A DNA stretch of 64,000 bases from Deltaproteobacteria bacterium (GTDB lineage Bacteria > Myxococcota_A > UBA796 > JAFGLY01): NCBI GenBank assembly GCA_016927815.1, contig JAFGLY010000114.1:26140-90139 (forward strand), written 5' to 3'. Below are positions 8,890 to 16,627 of the stretch, piece after piece. The translations under genes and the position numbers were made by a program. Within the stretch, counting starts at the first letter, position 1. Each line of letters opens with the position of its first letter. The notes beneath the pieces were generated by a model, which was not told the origin of the DNA, did not search any database, and saw only the letters and a list, made by a program, of their open reading frames with translations.

Positions 8890-8985
8890 GCGGGTGTTCT
8901 CACCCCGAGCGCGATCCTGCTCCCGGCGTGGTCCGGCGGTTCCCGTCGGGCTACGCCCACCGGGAATGCGTCGGAGGAACCCGCC

Positions 8986-10530
8986 TTGGCCGACGACGAA
9001 CCGTCCGGGGACGGACCCGAGCCGCGGGCACGGGAGGCCCTCCCGGCGGTCGAGCTCCGGTTCGAACGAGGCCGGAGGGCGGTGGGGCTTCTCGTGGGTC
9101 CCGGGCTCTTCGTCCTCCTCCTGGTCCTGCCCGTGGCCGGCCTGTCTGCGCCGGCGGCCCGCCTGGCGGCCGTGCTGGCCCTGGTCCTCACCTGGTGGAT
9201 CACCGAGGCGATCCCCATCCCGGTGACCGCGGTATTGGGCGCCGCCCTGTCCGTCGTCTGCGGCGTCGGTACGGCCAGGGAGATGTTCGCGCCCTTCGGG
9301 GATCCGATCGTCTTCCTGTTCCTCGGGAGCTTCCTCCTCGCCGGGGCCATGGCCGAGACGGGCCTGGACCGGCGTTTCGTGCTCTCCCTCCTCGCCGTCC
9401 CCCGGGCCGGGGCTTCTCCCTTCCGCATCCTGGCGCTCATCGGGCTGGGCGTCGCCGGCCTCTCCCTCTGGCTGTCCAACACGGCCACCGCCGCCATGGT
9501 CCTGCCCGTGGCCGTGGGGACGCTCTCCGTCCTCTCGCCCTGGCTCGGGCAGGAGCCGGGACGCTCCCGGTACGCCGCCAGCCTCATGCTGGTGGTGGCC
9601 TACAGCGCATCCATCGGGGGCGTCGCCACGCCCGTGGGCTCGCCGCCGAACCTCATCGTGCTCGGGCAGCTCCGGACCCTCGGAGGCGTGTCGCTGTCCT
9701 TCCTCCAGTGGATGGCGCTGGGGCTGCCGGTGGCCGCGGTCCTTCTGGCCGTGCTGCTGCTGTCGTCCCGCCGGAGTTCCCGAACCGTCGCGGTGGACGG
9801 CACGGGATTCCGGGACTTCGTGGCGTCCGAGAGGGCTCGGCTCGGACCCTGGACCCGCGAGGAGGTCCACACCCTCGTGGCGTTCTCCATCGCTGTGGTC
9901 CTGTGGGTGCTGCCCGGGGTGCTCACGCTGGCTCTCGGCGCGACCCATCCGGTCGTCGGCGCGCTGCAGGCGCACGTGCCCGAAGCCGTGGTGGCGATGC
10001 TCGCCGCCTCCCTCCTCTTCCTGCCGATCCGGGGCGATGTCGGCCGCCGTTCCACCGCCACCTGGTCGCTGGCGGCCCGGGTGGACTGGGGCACCCTGCT
10101 CCTGTTCGGGGGGGGCCTGTCGCTTGGCGCCGCCCTGTTCCGGACGGGTCTGGCCACGGCGGTGGGGGACGCGCTGGTGGCCTGGACCGGCGCCGGTTCC
10201 CTCGTTGCCATCACCTTCCTCTTCGCCGTCCTCTCCATCCTCCTCACGGAGGCGATCTCCAACACGGCAGCGGCCACCATGGTCTGCCCCCTGGCCATCG
10301 CGGCGGCACAGTCGGCGGGGGTCTCCCCCGTGGCCCCGGCCGTGACAGTGGCCCTCCAGTGCAGCATGGCCTTCATGCTCCCGGTGTCCACGCCACCCAA
10401 CGCCATCGTCTACGGCACGGGCCGGGTGACGATCCTCCAGATGATCCGGAAAGGGGTCACCCTCGACCTGGCCGCCCTGGCGGTGATCCCCCCGCTGGTC
10501 CTCGGCCTCTGCCACGGCATGGGACTGTAA
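8986..10530 (+). CDS. SLC13/DASS-family sodium:anion (dicarboxylate, phosphate or sulfate-like) symporter
   Basis: 514 residues from TTG 8986 with CGGAGGA at 8972-8978. Hydrophobic throughout, about 11-12 segments. Both inverted-repeat substrate motifs of the family are present: SNTATAAMVLPVA (near 160) and SNTAAATMVCPLA (near 425), each followed by a Pro-containing motif, GVATPVGSPPNLI and PVSTPPNAIVYGTG. EAIPIPVTA near 75 is also typical of DASS proteins. It would move di- or tricarboxylates or an inorganic anion into the cytoplasm with sodium. Which anion cannot be told from sequence. Its 3' end overlaps the convergent propeller gene by 74 bp. Confidence 0.9.
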   Translation: MADDEPSGDGPEPRAREALPAVELRFERGRRAVGLLVGPGLFVLLLVLPVAGLSAPAARLAAVLALVLTWWITEAIPIPVTAVLGAALSVVCGVGTAREMFAPFGDPIVFLFLGSFLLAGAMAETGLDRRFVLSLLAVPRAGASPFRILALIGLGVAGLSLWLSNTATAAMVLPVAVGTLSVLSPWLGQEPGRSRYAASLMLVVAYSASIGGVATPVGSPPNLIVLGQLRTLGGVSLSFLQWMALGLPVAAVLLAVLLLSSRRSSRTVAVDGTGFRDFVASERARLGPWTREEVHTLVAFSIAVVLWVLPGVLTLALGATHPVVGALQAHVPEAVVAMLAASLLFLPIRGDVGRRSTATWSLAARVDWGTLLLFGGGLSLGAALFRTGLATAVGDALVAWTGAGSLVAITFLFAVLSILLTEAISNTAAATMVCPLAIAAAQSAGVSPVAPAVTVALQCSMAFMLPVSTPPNAIVYGTGRVTILQMIRKGVTLDLAALAVIPPLVLGLCHGMGL

Positions 10531-11554
10531 TCGAACGCCGCCGGCCCAGCGCCGCGAGACCGGCCAGGAGCCCCGCGACGAGTCGGGCGACCGACCCGCC
10601 CGTGGCGCACCCGCTGCACCCCGACCGGCAGTCCACGAGGGGATCCCAGGGATCGTCGACCATGGGCTGGAAGGCGGTGCACGTCACGGACCACAGGTGC
10701 GGGTCCGTGCCCTCGGAGACCAGCAGCAGGGTCCGACCGTCGGGCGTGAACGCGACCGCTTCGCCCTGCCCGGCGGGCGGGACCGGGAGCACGTCGGGCT
10801 CGCGCTGGAACGCGGCTGCGCCCGTGCCCCGGAACAGCAGGAGATCCTCGTCGGTACGAAGCACGGTGCGGAGCCCGGCCGGGGACACGGCCCCTCCGCT
10901 GGCCTTCGGGGCGCTGGCCCCGAGGGACTCCAGGTCCACGGCGTCGAGCAGCTCCAGCACCAGCGGATCGTCCTCCGAAGCCGAGGCCGGAGGGGTTCCG
11001 GGGAACGCGAAGACCCGGGCCGGTGCCTCCTTGGTGACCAGCAGCACGGCCCCGGTGTCCGGATCCACGAGCAGGGTCTCGGCATCGTGGGGGCCGTCCG
11101 GGTAGACGAAGTGGACGGCGTCCAGGGGGCCGACCTGCGTGCGGCCGCCCGGGTCGAGCGGTTCGGGTTCTGGGACCCGCCAGACCACCCCGCCGTCTCG
11201 CTCGAGGTCGTTGTCTCCGATGTCCGCGACGTGCAGACAGGTGCAGACGGGCTCGCCGTCGGGGCAGGGCCCCACCGCGAGATCCTCCCAGTCCACGTTG
11301 CGCACACCGGCCAGGGTGAACGTCCCCCGGTCGCCCCCGTCGGTGTCGGCAGCGTACAGCACGGGGCCTTCTTGGTGGTCCTCGTGGAACCAGACCCCCC
11401 CGGGATGTGCGTGGCTCGCAGCCAGGCCCGAGATCTCGGCGAGATCCCCGACCTCGATGCGTGCGCCCTCCACGGCGGGCAGCCAGGCCGTGCAGATGCC
11501 GTCCTCCCGGGCCAGGGCCGGAGCCAGGATCAGGGCGAGCGCGCAGGCGTGCAT
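10457..11554 (-). CDS. Exported beta-propeller-like protein with MYXO-CTERM-like tail
   Basis: 365 residues. Signal peptide MHACALALILAPALARE. The body has repeated strands of the phytase-like/NHL type: EISGLAASHAHPGGVWFHED, VLYAADTDG, VDWEDLAVGPC, LHVADIGDNDLERDGGVVW, FVYPDGPHDAETLLVDPDTG, AVAFTPDGRTLLLVSEG. Near the end come DCRSGCSGCATGG, a hydrophobic helix (VARLVAGLLAGLAALG) and RRRS, a MYXO-CTERM-like signal. Normally the protein would stop there; here 24 more residues (ITVPCRGRGRG onward) follow, lying exactly opposite the end of the SLC13 gene. Function is unknown; proteins of this kind are often annotated only as propeller or esterase-like. Confidence 0.75.
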   Translation of the reverse strand: MHACALALILAPALAREDGICTAWLPAVEGARIEVGDLAEISGLAASHAHPGGVWFHEDHQEGPVLYAADTDGGDRGTFTLAGVRNVDWEDLAVGPCPDGEPVCTCLHVADIGDNDLERDGGVVWRVPEPEPLDPGGRTQVGPLDAVHFVYPDGPHDAETLLVDPDTGAVLLVTKEAPARVFAFPGTPPASASEDDPLVLELLDAVDLESLGASAPKASGGAVSPAGLRTVLRTDEDLLLFRGTGAAAFQREPDVLPVPPAGQGEAVAFTPDGRTLLLVSEGTDPHLWSVTCTAFQPMVDDPWDPLVDCRSGCSGCATGGSVARLVAGLLAGLAALGRRRSITVPCRGRGRGPAGGSPPGRPGRG

Positions 11555-11593
11555 GTGTCCCAGGTAGCGCGGCCCTCCGGTCTCGTCGGCACC

Positions 11594-11905
11594 TCAGCAG
11601 CCGTGGGCCGCCGCCTCGGCGAACGAGACCATGAGGTAGTCCCGCTCGGTGTCGTGCCAGCGGCCGGTGCGGGGATCGAACGTGTAGGGGCACACCTCGC
11701 TGCGGACGGGCGTGTCCGCCCGGATGGACGGCCTGCCCTGGCCGGCCAGGAGGCCCCCCAGGTCGGAGCCCACGGCGCTCACCCCCTCGCGGAAGGCTGG
11801 GAGGAAGACCCAGGCCGTCCCCACGAGGCCGACCACGAGCACGCCCAGGACGAGCACGTACTCGGTGACGGCCACGCCCCGGCGGTTCGGGCCCACACGG
11901 CGCAT
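11594..11905 (-). CDS. Flp/type IVb pilin-like small secreted protein
   Basis: 103 residues from ATG at 11905, with GGAGG (complement of 11911-11915) 5 bp upstream. The N-terminus MRRVGPNRRGVAVTEYVLVL has a basic leader, Gly10, then the hydrophobic helix with Glu at +5 and Tyr at +6, as in Flp pilins and pseudopilins cut by a prepilin peptidase. After the helix (to about residue 36) comes FREGVSAVGSDLGGLLAG, then a polar part with two cysteines (C72, C103). A near-perfect sigma54 promoter lies just upstream, as for pilA. No Tad/Cpa machinery is visible in the window, so whether it is a pilin or a pseudopilin is open. Confidence 0.72.
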   Translation of the reverse strand: MRRVGPNRRGVAVTEYVLVLGVLVVGLVGTAWVFLPAFREGVSAVGSDLGGLLAGQGRPSIRADTPVRSEVCPYTFDPRTGRWHDTERDYLMVSFAEAAAHGC

Positions 11906-11927
11906 GCAGACCTCCAGGCAACGAGGC

Positions 11928-11943
11928 TGCAAGGGACATGCCA
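11928..11943 (-). promoter_or_regulatory. Sigma54 (-24/-12) promoter ahead of the Flp-like gene
   Basis: Minus strand TGGCATG (11943-11937), 4 bp, TTGCA (11932-11928). The consensus is TGGCACG-N4-TTGCA/T, so only one of twelve positions differs. Transcription would start near 11917, leaving a short leader with the GGAGG site. A perfect CACCGGTG palindrome lies further upstream, but no site matching the pilA palindromes is obvious. Confidence 0.65.
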
Positions 11944-12072
11944 CGCCCCCGCGTGCCGTCGGAACCGCGGCTCGGGCCTCTCGGGGCGCACAAGGGTCCA
12001 CCGGTGTCGCACCCTGGAGCCTCCTGCTGCGGCTTCGATGCCCCACCCAACGCCCTGTCCGGGGCGCACGGA

Positions 12073-12735
12073 TCAGCGCGCGGCGTTGGAGGTGCCGGGT
12101 GTGCTCGTCTCGTCCGGGATCCAGGTGGCGCCGCCGTCCGGGGATCGGGCCAGGGAGACGTCCGTGGCCTGCTCGGTGTAGCGGAGAGCGTCGAGGGCGG
12201 TGCCGTCGGGCCGGTAGACGGCCAGGACCTCCCCGGATCGGGCCAGCTTGAAGGGGAGGTGACGGATCCCCTCCTCCGGATCGGAGTCCGCGACGAGGAC
12301 GAGCCATCCGGCGGCGGGCAGGACGAGGCCTGCGGGCAACTCGGCCTTGGTGGGATCCCCGAAATCGTCGGTGATGGTGTACCCGCCGAGCGTGAGGTCG
12401 CCAGAGGTGAGATTGAAGAGCTCGATCCAGTCGGGGAACGTGCCCGGGACGTCGCCGTCCTCCCAGGCCGAGGCGTTGGACGCCATGAACTCGTTCAGGA
12501 GGAGTTCGGGATCGTCGGCCAGTACCGGGAAGGGGTCGCCGGTGTCGTCGCCGCCCGAGGTGTCGCCCCCCTCGCACACGGCGTACCCGGAGCAGCCCAG
12601 GTCATCGCAGTCCACGCGGCCGTCTTGGTCGTTGTCCACGCCGTCGGCACACTCCTCGGCCGATTGGCCCTCGCCCCCCGAGGGACCGCACGCCATCGGA
12701 AGGAGCAGAAGGAAGATGGACAGGGGGGGATGCAT
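12073..12735 (-). CDS. Lipoprotein with lamin-tail (LTD) domain
   Basis: 220 residues. Lipobox LLLLPMAC with the lipid-bearing Cys at about 16. Next is a Cys-rich acidic module, CADGVDNDQDGRVDCDD, of the MopE-like kind, then a GDTSGGDDTGD linker. From about 78 a lamin-tail domain: LLLNEFMASNASAWEDG, FPDWIELFNLTSGDLTLGGY, LPAGLVLPAAGWLVLVAD, VSLARSPDGGATW. LTD domains in bacteria occur on exported proteins, often beside calcium-binding, CotH or phosphate-polymer genes. It is divergent from a second LTD lipoprotein and from the membrane fusion protein-VTC-DUF4956 operon. Confidence 0.85.
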   Translation of the reverse strand: MHPPLSIFLLLLPMACGPSGGEGQSAEECADGVDNDQDGRVDCDDLGCSGYAVCEGGDTSGGDDTGDPFPVLADDPELLLNEFMASNASAWEDGDVPGTFPDWIELFNLTSGDLTLGGYTITDDFGDPTKAELPAGLVLPAAGWLVLVADSDPEEGIRHLPFKLARSGEVLAVYRPDGTALDALRYTEQATDVSLARSPDGGATWIPDETSTPGTSNAAR

Positions 12736-12842
12736 GGGCGTCTCTTGCGCGGATCGCCCACTCCTAACCCGCCCTCGGCTGCCTGTTGCCCGGATGCTTC
12801 CTTCAACGGATAGAACGGGAGCCAGAGGTGGAGTCCCTCGAC

Positions 12843-12848
12843 TATATT
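12843..12848 (+). promoter_or_regulatory. Candidate -10 box for the LTD-MFP-VTC-DUF4956 operon
   Basis: TATATT, 33 bp before the ATG at 12882, in the 146-bp divergent spacer between two LTD lipoprotein genes. It is the most A+T-rich hexamer in the spacer. Confidence 0.3.
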
Positions 12849-12881
12849 GCCCCTCGCCCCTTCCGCCCCGGCTGCCGGCCC

Positions 12882-13361
12882 ATGCTCTCCTGCCTCCCGA
12901 TCCTCCTGGGCGCGTGCGCGACGCCCACCTTGCTGATCAACGAGTTCATGGCCGACAACGTCTCCACGGTGGCGAACACGCGGGGCGAGTACGCCGACTG
13001 GATCGAGTTCTGCAACCCGGGCGCCGAGCCCGTCTCCCTCGGGGGCCATTTCCTCTCCGACAGCCTCGAGGACCCCCTGCGCTTCGCCCTGCCCGCATCC
13101 TGGCAGGTACCGGCCGAGGGCCACCTCCTCCTGTGGGCGGTCGGTGCGGCCGATGAGGAGGCCTTCTCGGTCCCGTTCCGGATCTCCGCGAGCGGCGAGT
13201 CCCTCCTCCTCGCCGCCGAGGCTGAGGACGGGGGCGTGGAGATCCTGGACCAGGTCCGCTTCGGTGCCCAGGATCCGGACACCAGCGTCGCCCGCTCCCC
13301 GGACTGCCAGCCGACCTGGATCCGCTCCGAGTCCCCGAGCCCGGGGCTGCCCAATCCATGA
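12882..13361 (+). CDS. Short lipoprotein consisting of a lamin-tail (LTD) domain
   Basis: 159 residues from ATG 12882, chosen because it opens a lipoprotein signal: MLSCLPILLGAC, with lipid Cys 12. The longer in-frame start upstream has no signal. The mature protein is essentially one LTD domain: TLLINEFMADNVSTV, YADWIEFCNPGAEPVSLGGH, LPASWQVPAEGHLLLWAVG, DTSVARSPDCQPTW. It closely resembles the divergent neighbour's LTD part (INEFMA.N, DWIE..N, .LGG, .SVARSPD), suggesting a duplication. Its stop overlaps the next start (ATGA), so it is the first gene of the MFP-VTC-DUF4956 operon and probably displays or anchors the product at the envelope. Confidence 0.82.
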   Translation: MLSCLPILLGACATPTLLINEFMADNVSTVANTRGEYADWIEFCNPGAEPVSLGGHFLSDSLEDPLRFALPASWQVPAEGHLLLWAVGAADEEAFSVPFRISASGESLLLAAEAEDGGVEILDQVRFGAQDPDTSVARSPDCQPTWIRSESPSPGLPNP

Positions 13362-14443
13362 GCCCCTCCCGCGTCACCCTCGTTCGTCTGGCCGGCGGCA
13401 TCGTTGCGCTGGTGGCCCTCATCGCCCTCGCGCTCCTCATGCCGTTCCTGGGCGGAACCCGCCAGAAGGCGCTCGTGGAGGCGGCGCGTACGTTCAGCCT
13501 CGTGGCCGTGGACACGGCGCAGTACACCTGGCACCTCCGGGACGGCTCCCCGGCCAAGGGCCGCGTGCTCCTCGACCAGCAGGTGATCCAGTTCGAGCGC
13601 GGCGACCTGGTGGAACTGCACCTGGATCCCTCCCTCACCACCGGGGACCGGGTGGTGGAGGGGCAGGTGCTGGCCGTGATCCGGTCGCCTCGCGACCAGT
13701 CCCGGCTGGATCAATTGAAGGGGCTCCGTGCGGACCTGGAGGCCCAGGTGGCCCTGCTCGGGGCCGGGTCCCGGCCCGAGGAGGTGACCCGGGTCGAGCG
13801 GGAGCTTCACGTCGCAGAGCGCCTTCGGGACAGCGATCAGGCGCTCCTGGACCGTGTCCGGATTCTGGCGGCCTCCGGGGCGGCCTCGGCCGAGGAACTG
13901 GAGGCCACCGAGCACCAGGTCCGCGTGCGGGACACCGAGGTGACCGTGGCCCGGGCCAGCGTGGCCGTGGCCCGCTCCAGTGCCCGGCCCGAGGAGATCG
14001 AGTCTTTGAGGGCGCAAATCGTAGCCTTGGACGCTGAGATCCTGGAGGTGGAGACCCGCCTTGCGGCCAGCGTGATCCGGAGCCCCATCTCCGGGATCCT
14101 GGAGCTTGGGGGCAGCGCGGCCGAGGTCCGCGTCTACACGATGGACCCCGCCTACCTGAGGATCCCCATTCCGGAGGCCGACCGGCACCGGGTGTCGGTG
14201 GGCGACCCCGTGGAGTACTCCACGCTGGCCGCGCCCGGCCACGTCTTCACCGGCACCGTGGTGGACCTCTCGGAGGATGCGTCCAACCTGAACGGCCTCC
14301 AGGTGTTCTGGGCCAGCGCCGAGGTGCCCAACCCGGATCTGCTGCTGCGCTCCGGCATGACCGGGGTGACCCACTTGCGCTTCGACGACAACGGCCCGTT
14401 CTTCCTGCGCTTCTGGCAGGAGCTCCTGAGGTACGGCCTGTGA
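13358..14443 (+). CDS. HlyD/RND-type membrane fusion protein (periplasmic adaptor)
   Basis: 361 residues. N-terminal membrane anchor (VRLAGGIVALVALIALALLMPFLGG), then the barrel-sandwich half with GDRVVEGQVLAVIRSPRDQ, a long coiled-coil hairpin (about 115-225, Arg/Glu/Ala-rich with AERLRDSDQALLDRV and EELEATEHQVRVRDTEV), and the second lipoyl half RLAASVIRSPISGILELG. A beta-barrel domain follows (LRIPIPEADRHRVSVGDPV). Such adaptors bridge an inner-membrane transporter and an outer-membrane channel. No transporter or TolC gene is in this operon, so either it uses remote partners or the VTC/DUF4956 pair takes that place, which is speculative. ATGA/GTGA overlaps join it to both neighbours. Confidence 0.85.
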   Translation: MSPSRVTLVRLAGGIVALVALIALALLMPFLGGTRQKALVEAARTFSLVAVDTAQYTWHLRDGSPAKGRVLLDQQVIQFERGDLVELHLDPSLTTGDRVVEGQVLAVIRSPRDQSRLDQLKGLRADLEAQVALLGAGSRPEEVTRVERELHVAERLRDSDQALLDRVRILAASGAASAEELEATEHQVRVRDTEVTVARASVAVARSSARPEEIESLRAQIVALDAEILEVETRLAASVIRSPISGILELGGSAAEVRVYTMDPAYLRIPIPEADRHRVSVGDPVEYSTLAAPGHVFTGTVVDLSEDASNLNGLQVFWASAEVPNPDLLLRSGMTGVTHLRFDDNGPFFLRFWQELLRYGL

Positions 14444-15279
14444 GCCGCCCCATAGACATCGGTCGGTACGAGCTGAAGTACGCCCTACCCCTGGCGATGC
14501 ACGACGCCGTCCTGGATCTCGCCGGGCCCTCGCTCGAGCGGGATCCCTTCTCCATGGACCTCGGCGGCGGCATCCGGGGCTACGAGGTCCACAGCCTGTA
14601 CCTCGACACGCCCCGGTTGGACGACTTCTACGAGCGGCTCGCGGAGGTCCGGGTCCGCAACCGCTGCCGGGTGCGCACCTACGGGCCCCGCCACGAGCGC
14701 TCCCAGCCGGTGTTCCTCGAGAACAAGCGGAAGCTCGAGAACTGGGTGATCAAGGCCCGCGTGCGCGTGCCCTGGAACGCCGAGACCTGGTGCGCGAGCC
14801 TTGAGCCCGAGCCCTGGGTGGAGGCCAGCCGCACCCTCACCGGGCGGAGCCGGTTCCTGGCCCGCCAGTTCGGGGATCTCACCGGCCAGGGCCGGCGGGT
14901 GCCCGTGTCCGTGGTCCACTACGAGCGCGAGATCTTCATGGCGCCCGATCCCGATGGCCGGAAGGTCCGCCTGACCCTGGACCGCCACGTGCGAGCCACC
15001 ACCCGGGCCCTCCGTCCCGTCGGCCTCTACGACCCGCCGGATGCGGACCTGATCCCGCCCGACTGGATGGTCATGGAGCTCAAGTTCTCGGGCACCGAGC
15101 CTGCCTGGATGCGACGGATCGTCCGGACGCTGGGGCTGAGGGCCGTCCCGGTGTCCAAGTTCGGGCTCTCGGTAGCATGGGGCGTGGCGGGTCGTCGTCC
15201 CCACGAGGTGCGCACCCTGATGCCCCGGCCGATACGGCGCGACGCGGTCTCGAGGGCGAACCTGGAGCCGTTGCCATGA
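14440..15279 (+). CDS. VTC-domain protein (polyphosphate polymerase-like)
   Basis: 279 residues from GTG 14440, overlapping the preceding stop (GTGA). The VTC tunnel-fold signs are present: RYELKYALP at the start (basic residues on the first strand), VHSLYLDTPRLDDFYER, VRNRCRVRTYG, PVFLENKRKLENWVIKAR with the conserved FLE.K.K pattern, VVHYEREIFM, RLTLDRHVRA, and WMVMELKFSG.EP near the end. In yeast Vtc4 this domain makes polyphosphate from ATP. Bacterial VTC proteins are often paired with DUF4956 membrane proteins, as here. Product and export in this organism are inferred. Confidence 0.85.
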   Translation: MSRPIDIGRYELKYALPLAMHDAVLDLAGPSLERDPFSMDLGGGIRGYEVHSLYLDTPRLDDFYERLAEVRVRNRCRVRTYGPRHERSQPVFLENKRKLENWVIKARVRVPWNAETWCASLEPEPWVEASRTLTGRSRFLARQFGDLTGQGRRVPVSVVHYEREIFMAPDPDGRKVRLTLDRHVRATTRALRPVGLYDPPDADLIPPDWMVMELKFSGTEPAWMRRIVRTLGLRAVPVSKFGLSVAWGVAGRRPHEVRTLMPRPIRRDAVSRANLEPLP

Positions 15280-15983
15280 ACACGTCCCGGGTCCTGAGCG
15301 ATCTCGAGTTGGCCTTCGGACAGGCACTCAACCTTGGATTTTCCGAGATCTTTCAGGGACTTCTCCTGGCCCTGGTGCTCGGGGTGGGGGTGGCCGCGCT
15401 CTACCGGGTGAGCGTCCCGGGCCGCGTCCTCTCGCCCGCCATGAGCGGATCCATGGTGCTGCTGTCCATCATCGCCTCCATGGTGATGATGGTGATCGGG
15501 AACAACATCGCCCGGGCCTTCTCCCTGGTGGGCGCGCTCGCCATCATCCGCTTCCGGACGCGCCTGAGGAGCCCCTGGGACATCACGTTCGTCTTCCTCT
15601 CCCTCTCGGTGGGCATCGCGTGCGGGGTGTTCGCCTTCCGCGTGGCCGTGATGGGCACGGCGGTGATCGCGCTCACGGTCCTCGTGATGCAGGCCCACTC
15701 CACGCTGCGCCAGCGGAACGGCATCCAGCTGCTGCGGTGCGATCTCGCGGCGTACGAGGCCCGGGAGGAGGCCATCGCGGGCGTGCTCGACGCCCACCTG
15801 AAGCAGCGCTGGCTGGTCGAGGCTCGCTCGCTACGGTTCGGCGAGACCCTCTCCTACCGATACCGCGTGGTGCTCAAGGAGCCCAACGGCACCGAGGCTT
15901 TGCTGCAGGCGCTTTCCGCCGTCGAGGGCGTGGAACGGGTCGTGGTCTACCAGGACGCCGACCACACGAGCGAGATGGAGTGA
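15276..15983 (+). CDS. DUF4956 membrane protein
   Basis: 235 residues from ATG 15276, overlapping the VTC stop (ATGA); the frame is open upstream but inside the VTC gene. Three to four transmembrane segments lie between about 25 and 130 (IFQGLLLALVLGVGVAALY, MVLLSIIASMVMMVIGNN, ITFVFLSLSVGIACGVF, VIALTVLVM). The loop FSLVGALAIIRFRTRLRSPWDITF is the hallmark of DUF4956. A soluble C-terminal domain (about 150-235) resembles a ferredoxin-like fold: YRYRVVLKEPNGTEALLQAL, VERVVVYQD. Likely partner of the VTC protein; the reaction is unknown. Confidence 0.87.
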   Translation: MNTSRVLSDLELAFGQALNLGFSEIFQGLLLALVLGVGVAALYRVSVPGRVLSPAMSGSMVLLSIIASMVMMVIGNNIARAFSLVGALAIIRFRTRLRSPWDITFVFLSLSVGIACGVFAFRVAVMGTAVIALTVLVMQAHSTLRQRNGIQLLRCDLAAYEAREEAIAGVLDAHLKQRWLVEARSLRFGETLSYRYRVVLKEPNGTEALLQALSAVEGVERVVVYQDADHTSEME

Positions 15984-16015
15984 CCCTCCGGCTTCCCTCC
16001 CACGGCCGGGTGGTG

Positions 16016-16021
16016 TACGCT
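16016..16021 (+). promoter_or_regulatory. Candidate leaderless -10 box
   Basis: TACGCT, with 8 bp between it and the ATG at 16030 and no Shine-Dalgarno. This spacing would place the transcript start at or next to the start codon. Confidence 0.35.
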
Positions 16022-16029
16022 TCGCCCGC

Positions 16030-16623
16030 ATGCCTCCGTTCCAGTCCGTCTGTCTCGACGACTTCCCGAGCCCCGGCGATCCGCGTGCCCCGGCCGACAC
16101 GCACCGCAGGGCGGCCTTCTACGGGTCCATCGCGTGTGCCGCCACCGCCTGGCCGTTCGCAGGCACCCTCTGGCGTACCGCCCTGCCCTGCCGCCGGCGG
16201 CCGCACGGCCAGGCCTGCACGGGACGCCTCGTGGTGGTCCGCTCCGAGGTGCCGCCAGAGATACGCTGGAGCTGCCCGGCCTGCGGGGACGGGGGCGTGA
16301 TCCGAGCCTTCGAGCACTCTCCCTGGGATCTGGGCGTGGTGGAGATTCCGGCCGACCGCGATCCGGCTCGCTTGGACGTACCCCTCGCGCCCCTCGATCT
16401 CGCGGTGCTCCGAGCCATCGACCGTCTCGAGCGGCCCGAGCGACGGACCGTGATGACAGCCCTCGACCGCGGGTCCGAGGTCGTCCTGTGGGGGCCGCCC
16501 GAGGCCCTCTGGCGCCTGCTCGAGGCGGTCCGGGCCGAGGCCCGGCTCGCAGGCCGTCGGCGCCGCCTCGCGCTGGAGCGCGTGGCCGCGGCCATCGAGG
16601 CCGCCCTGCTGCGGGTGGCCTGA
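16030..16623 (+). CDS. Hypothetical protein with a possible zinc-ribbon
   Basis: 197 residues, ATG with a TACGCT box 8 bp upstream and no Shine-Dalgarno. Around residues 53-90 there are cysteines in CRRRPHGQACTGRL and WSCPACGDGG, which could form a zinc-binding knuckle. The C-terminal third is helical and Arg/Ala-rich (RLAGRRRRLALERVAAAIEAALLRVA). No signal peptide or membrane segment. It ends 4 bp from the convergent uvrB stop. I do not recognise the family. Confidence 0.6.
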   Translation: MPPFQSVCLDDFPSPGDPRAPADTHRRAAFYGSIACAATAWPFAGTLWRTALPCRRRPHGQACTGRLVVVRSEVPPEIRWSCPACGDGGVIRAFEHSPWDLGVVEIPADRDPARLDVPLAPLDLAVLRAIDRLERPERRTVMTALDRGSEVVLWGPPEALWRLLEAVRAEARLAGRRRRLALERVAAAIEAALLRVA

Positions 16624-16627
16624 CCGC

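Noticed and set aside
5590..10515. A 1641-codon open frame on the minus strand opposite the metallopeptidase and SLC13 genes
   Set aside because: It is Gly/Arg/His/Glu-rich with no domain or signal peptide, and it lies opposite two genes with clear active sites. Long antisense frames are expected at this G+C content.
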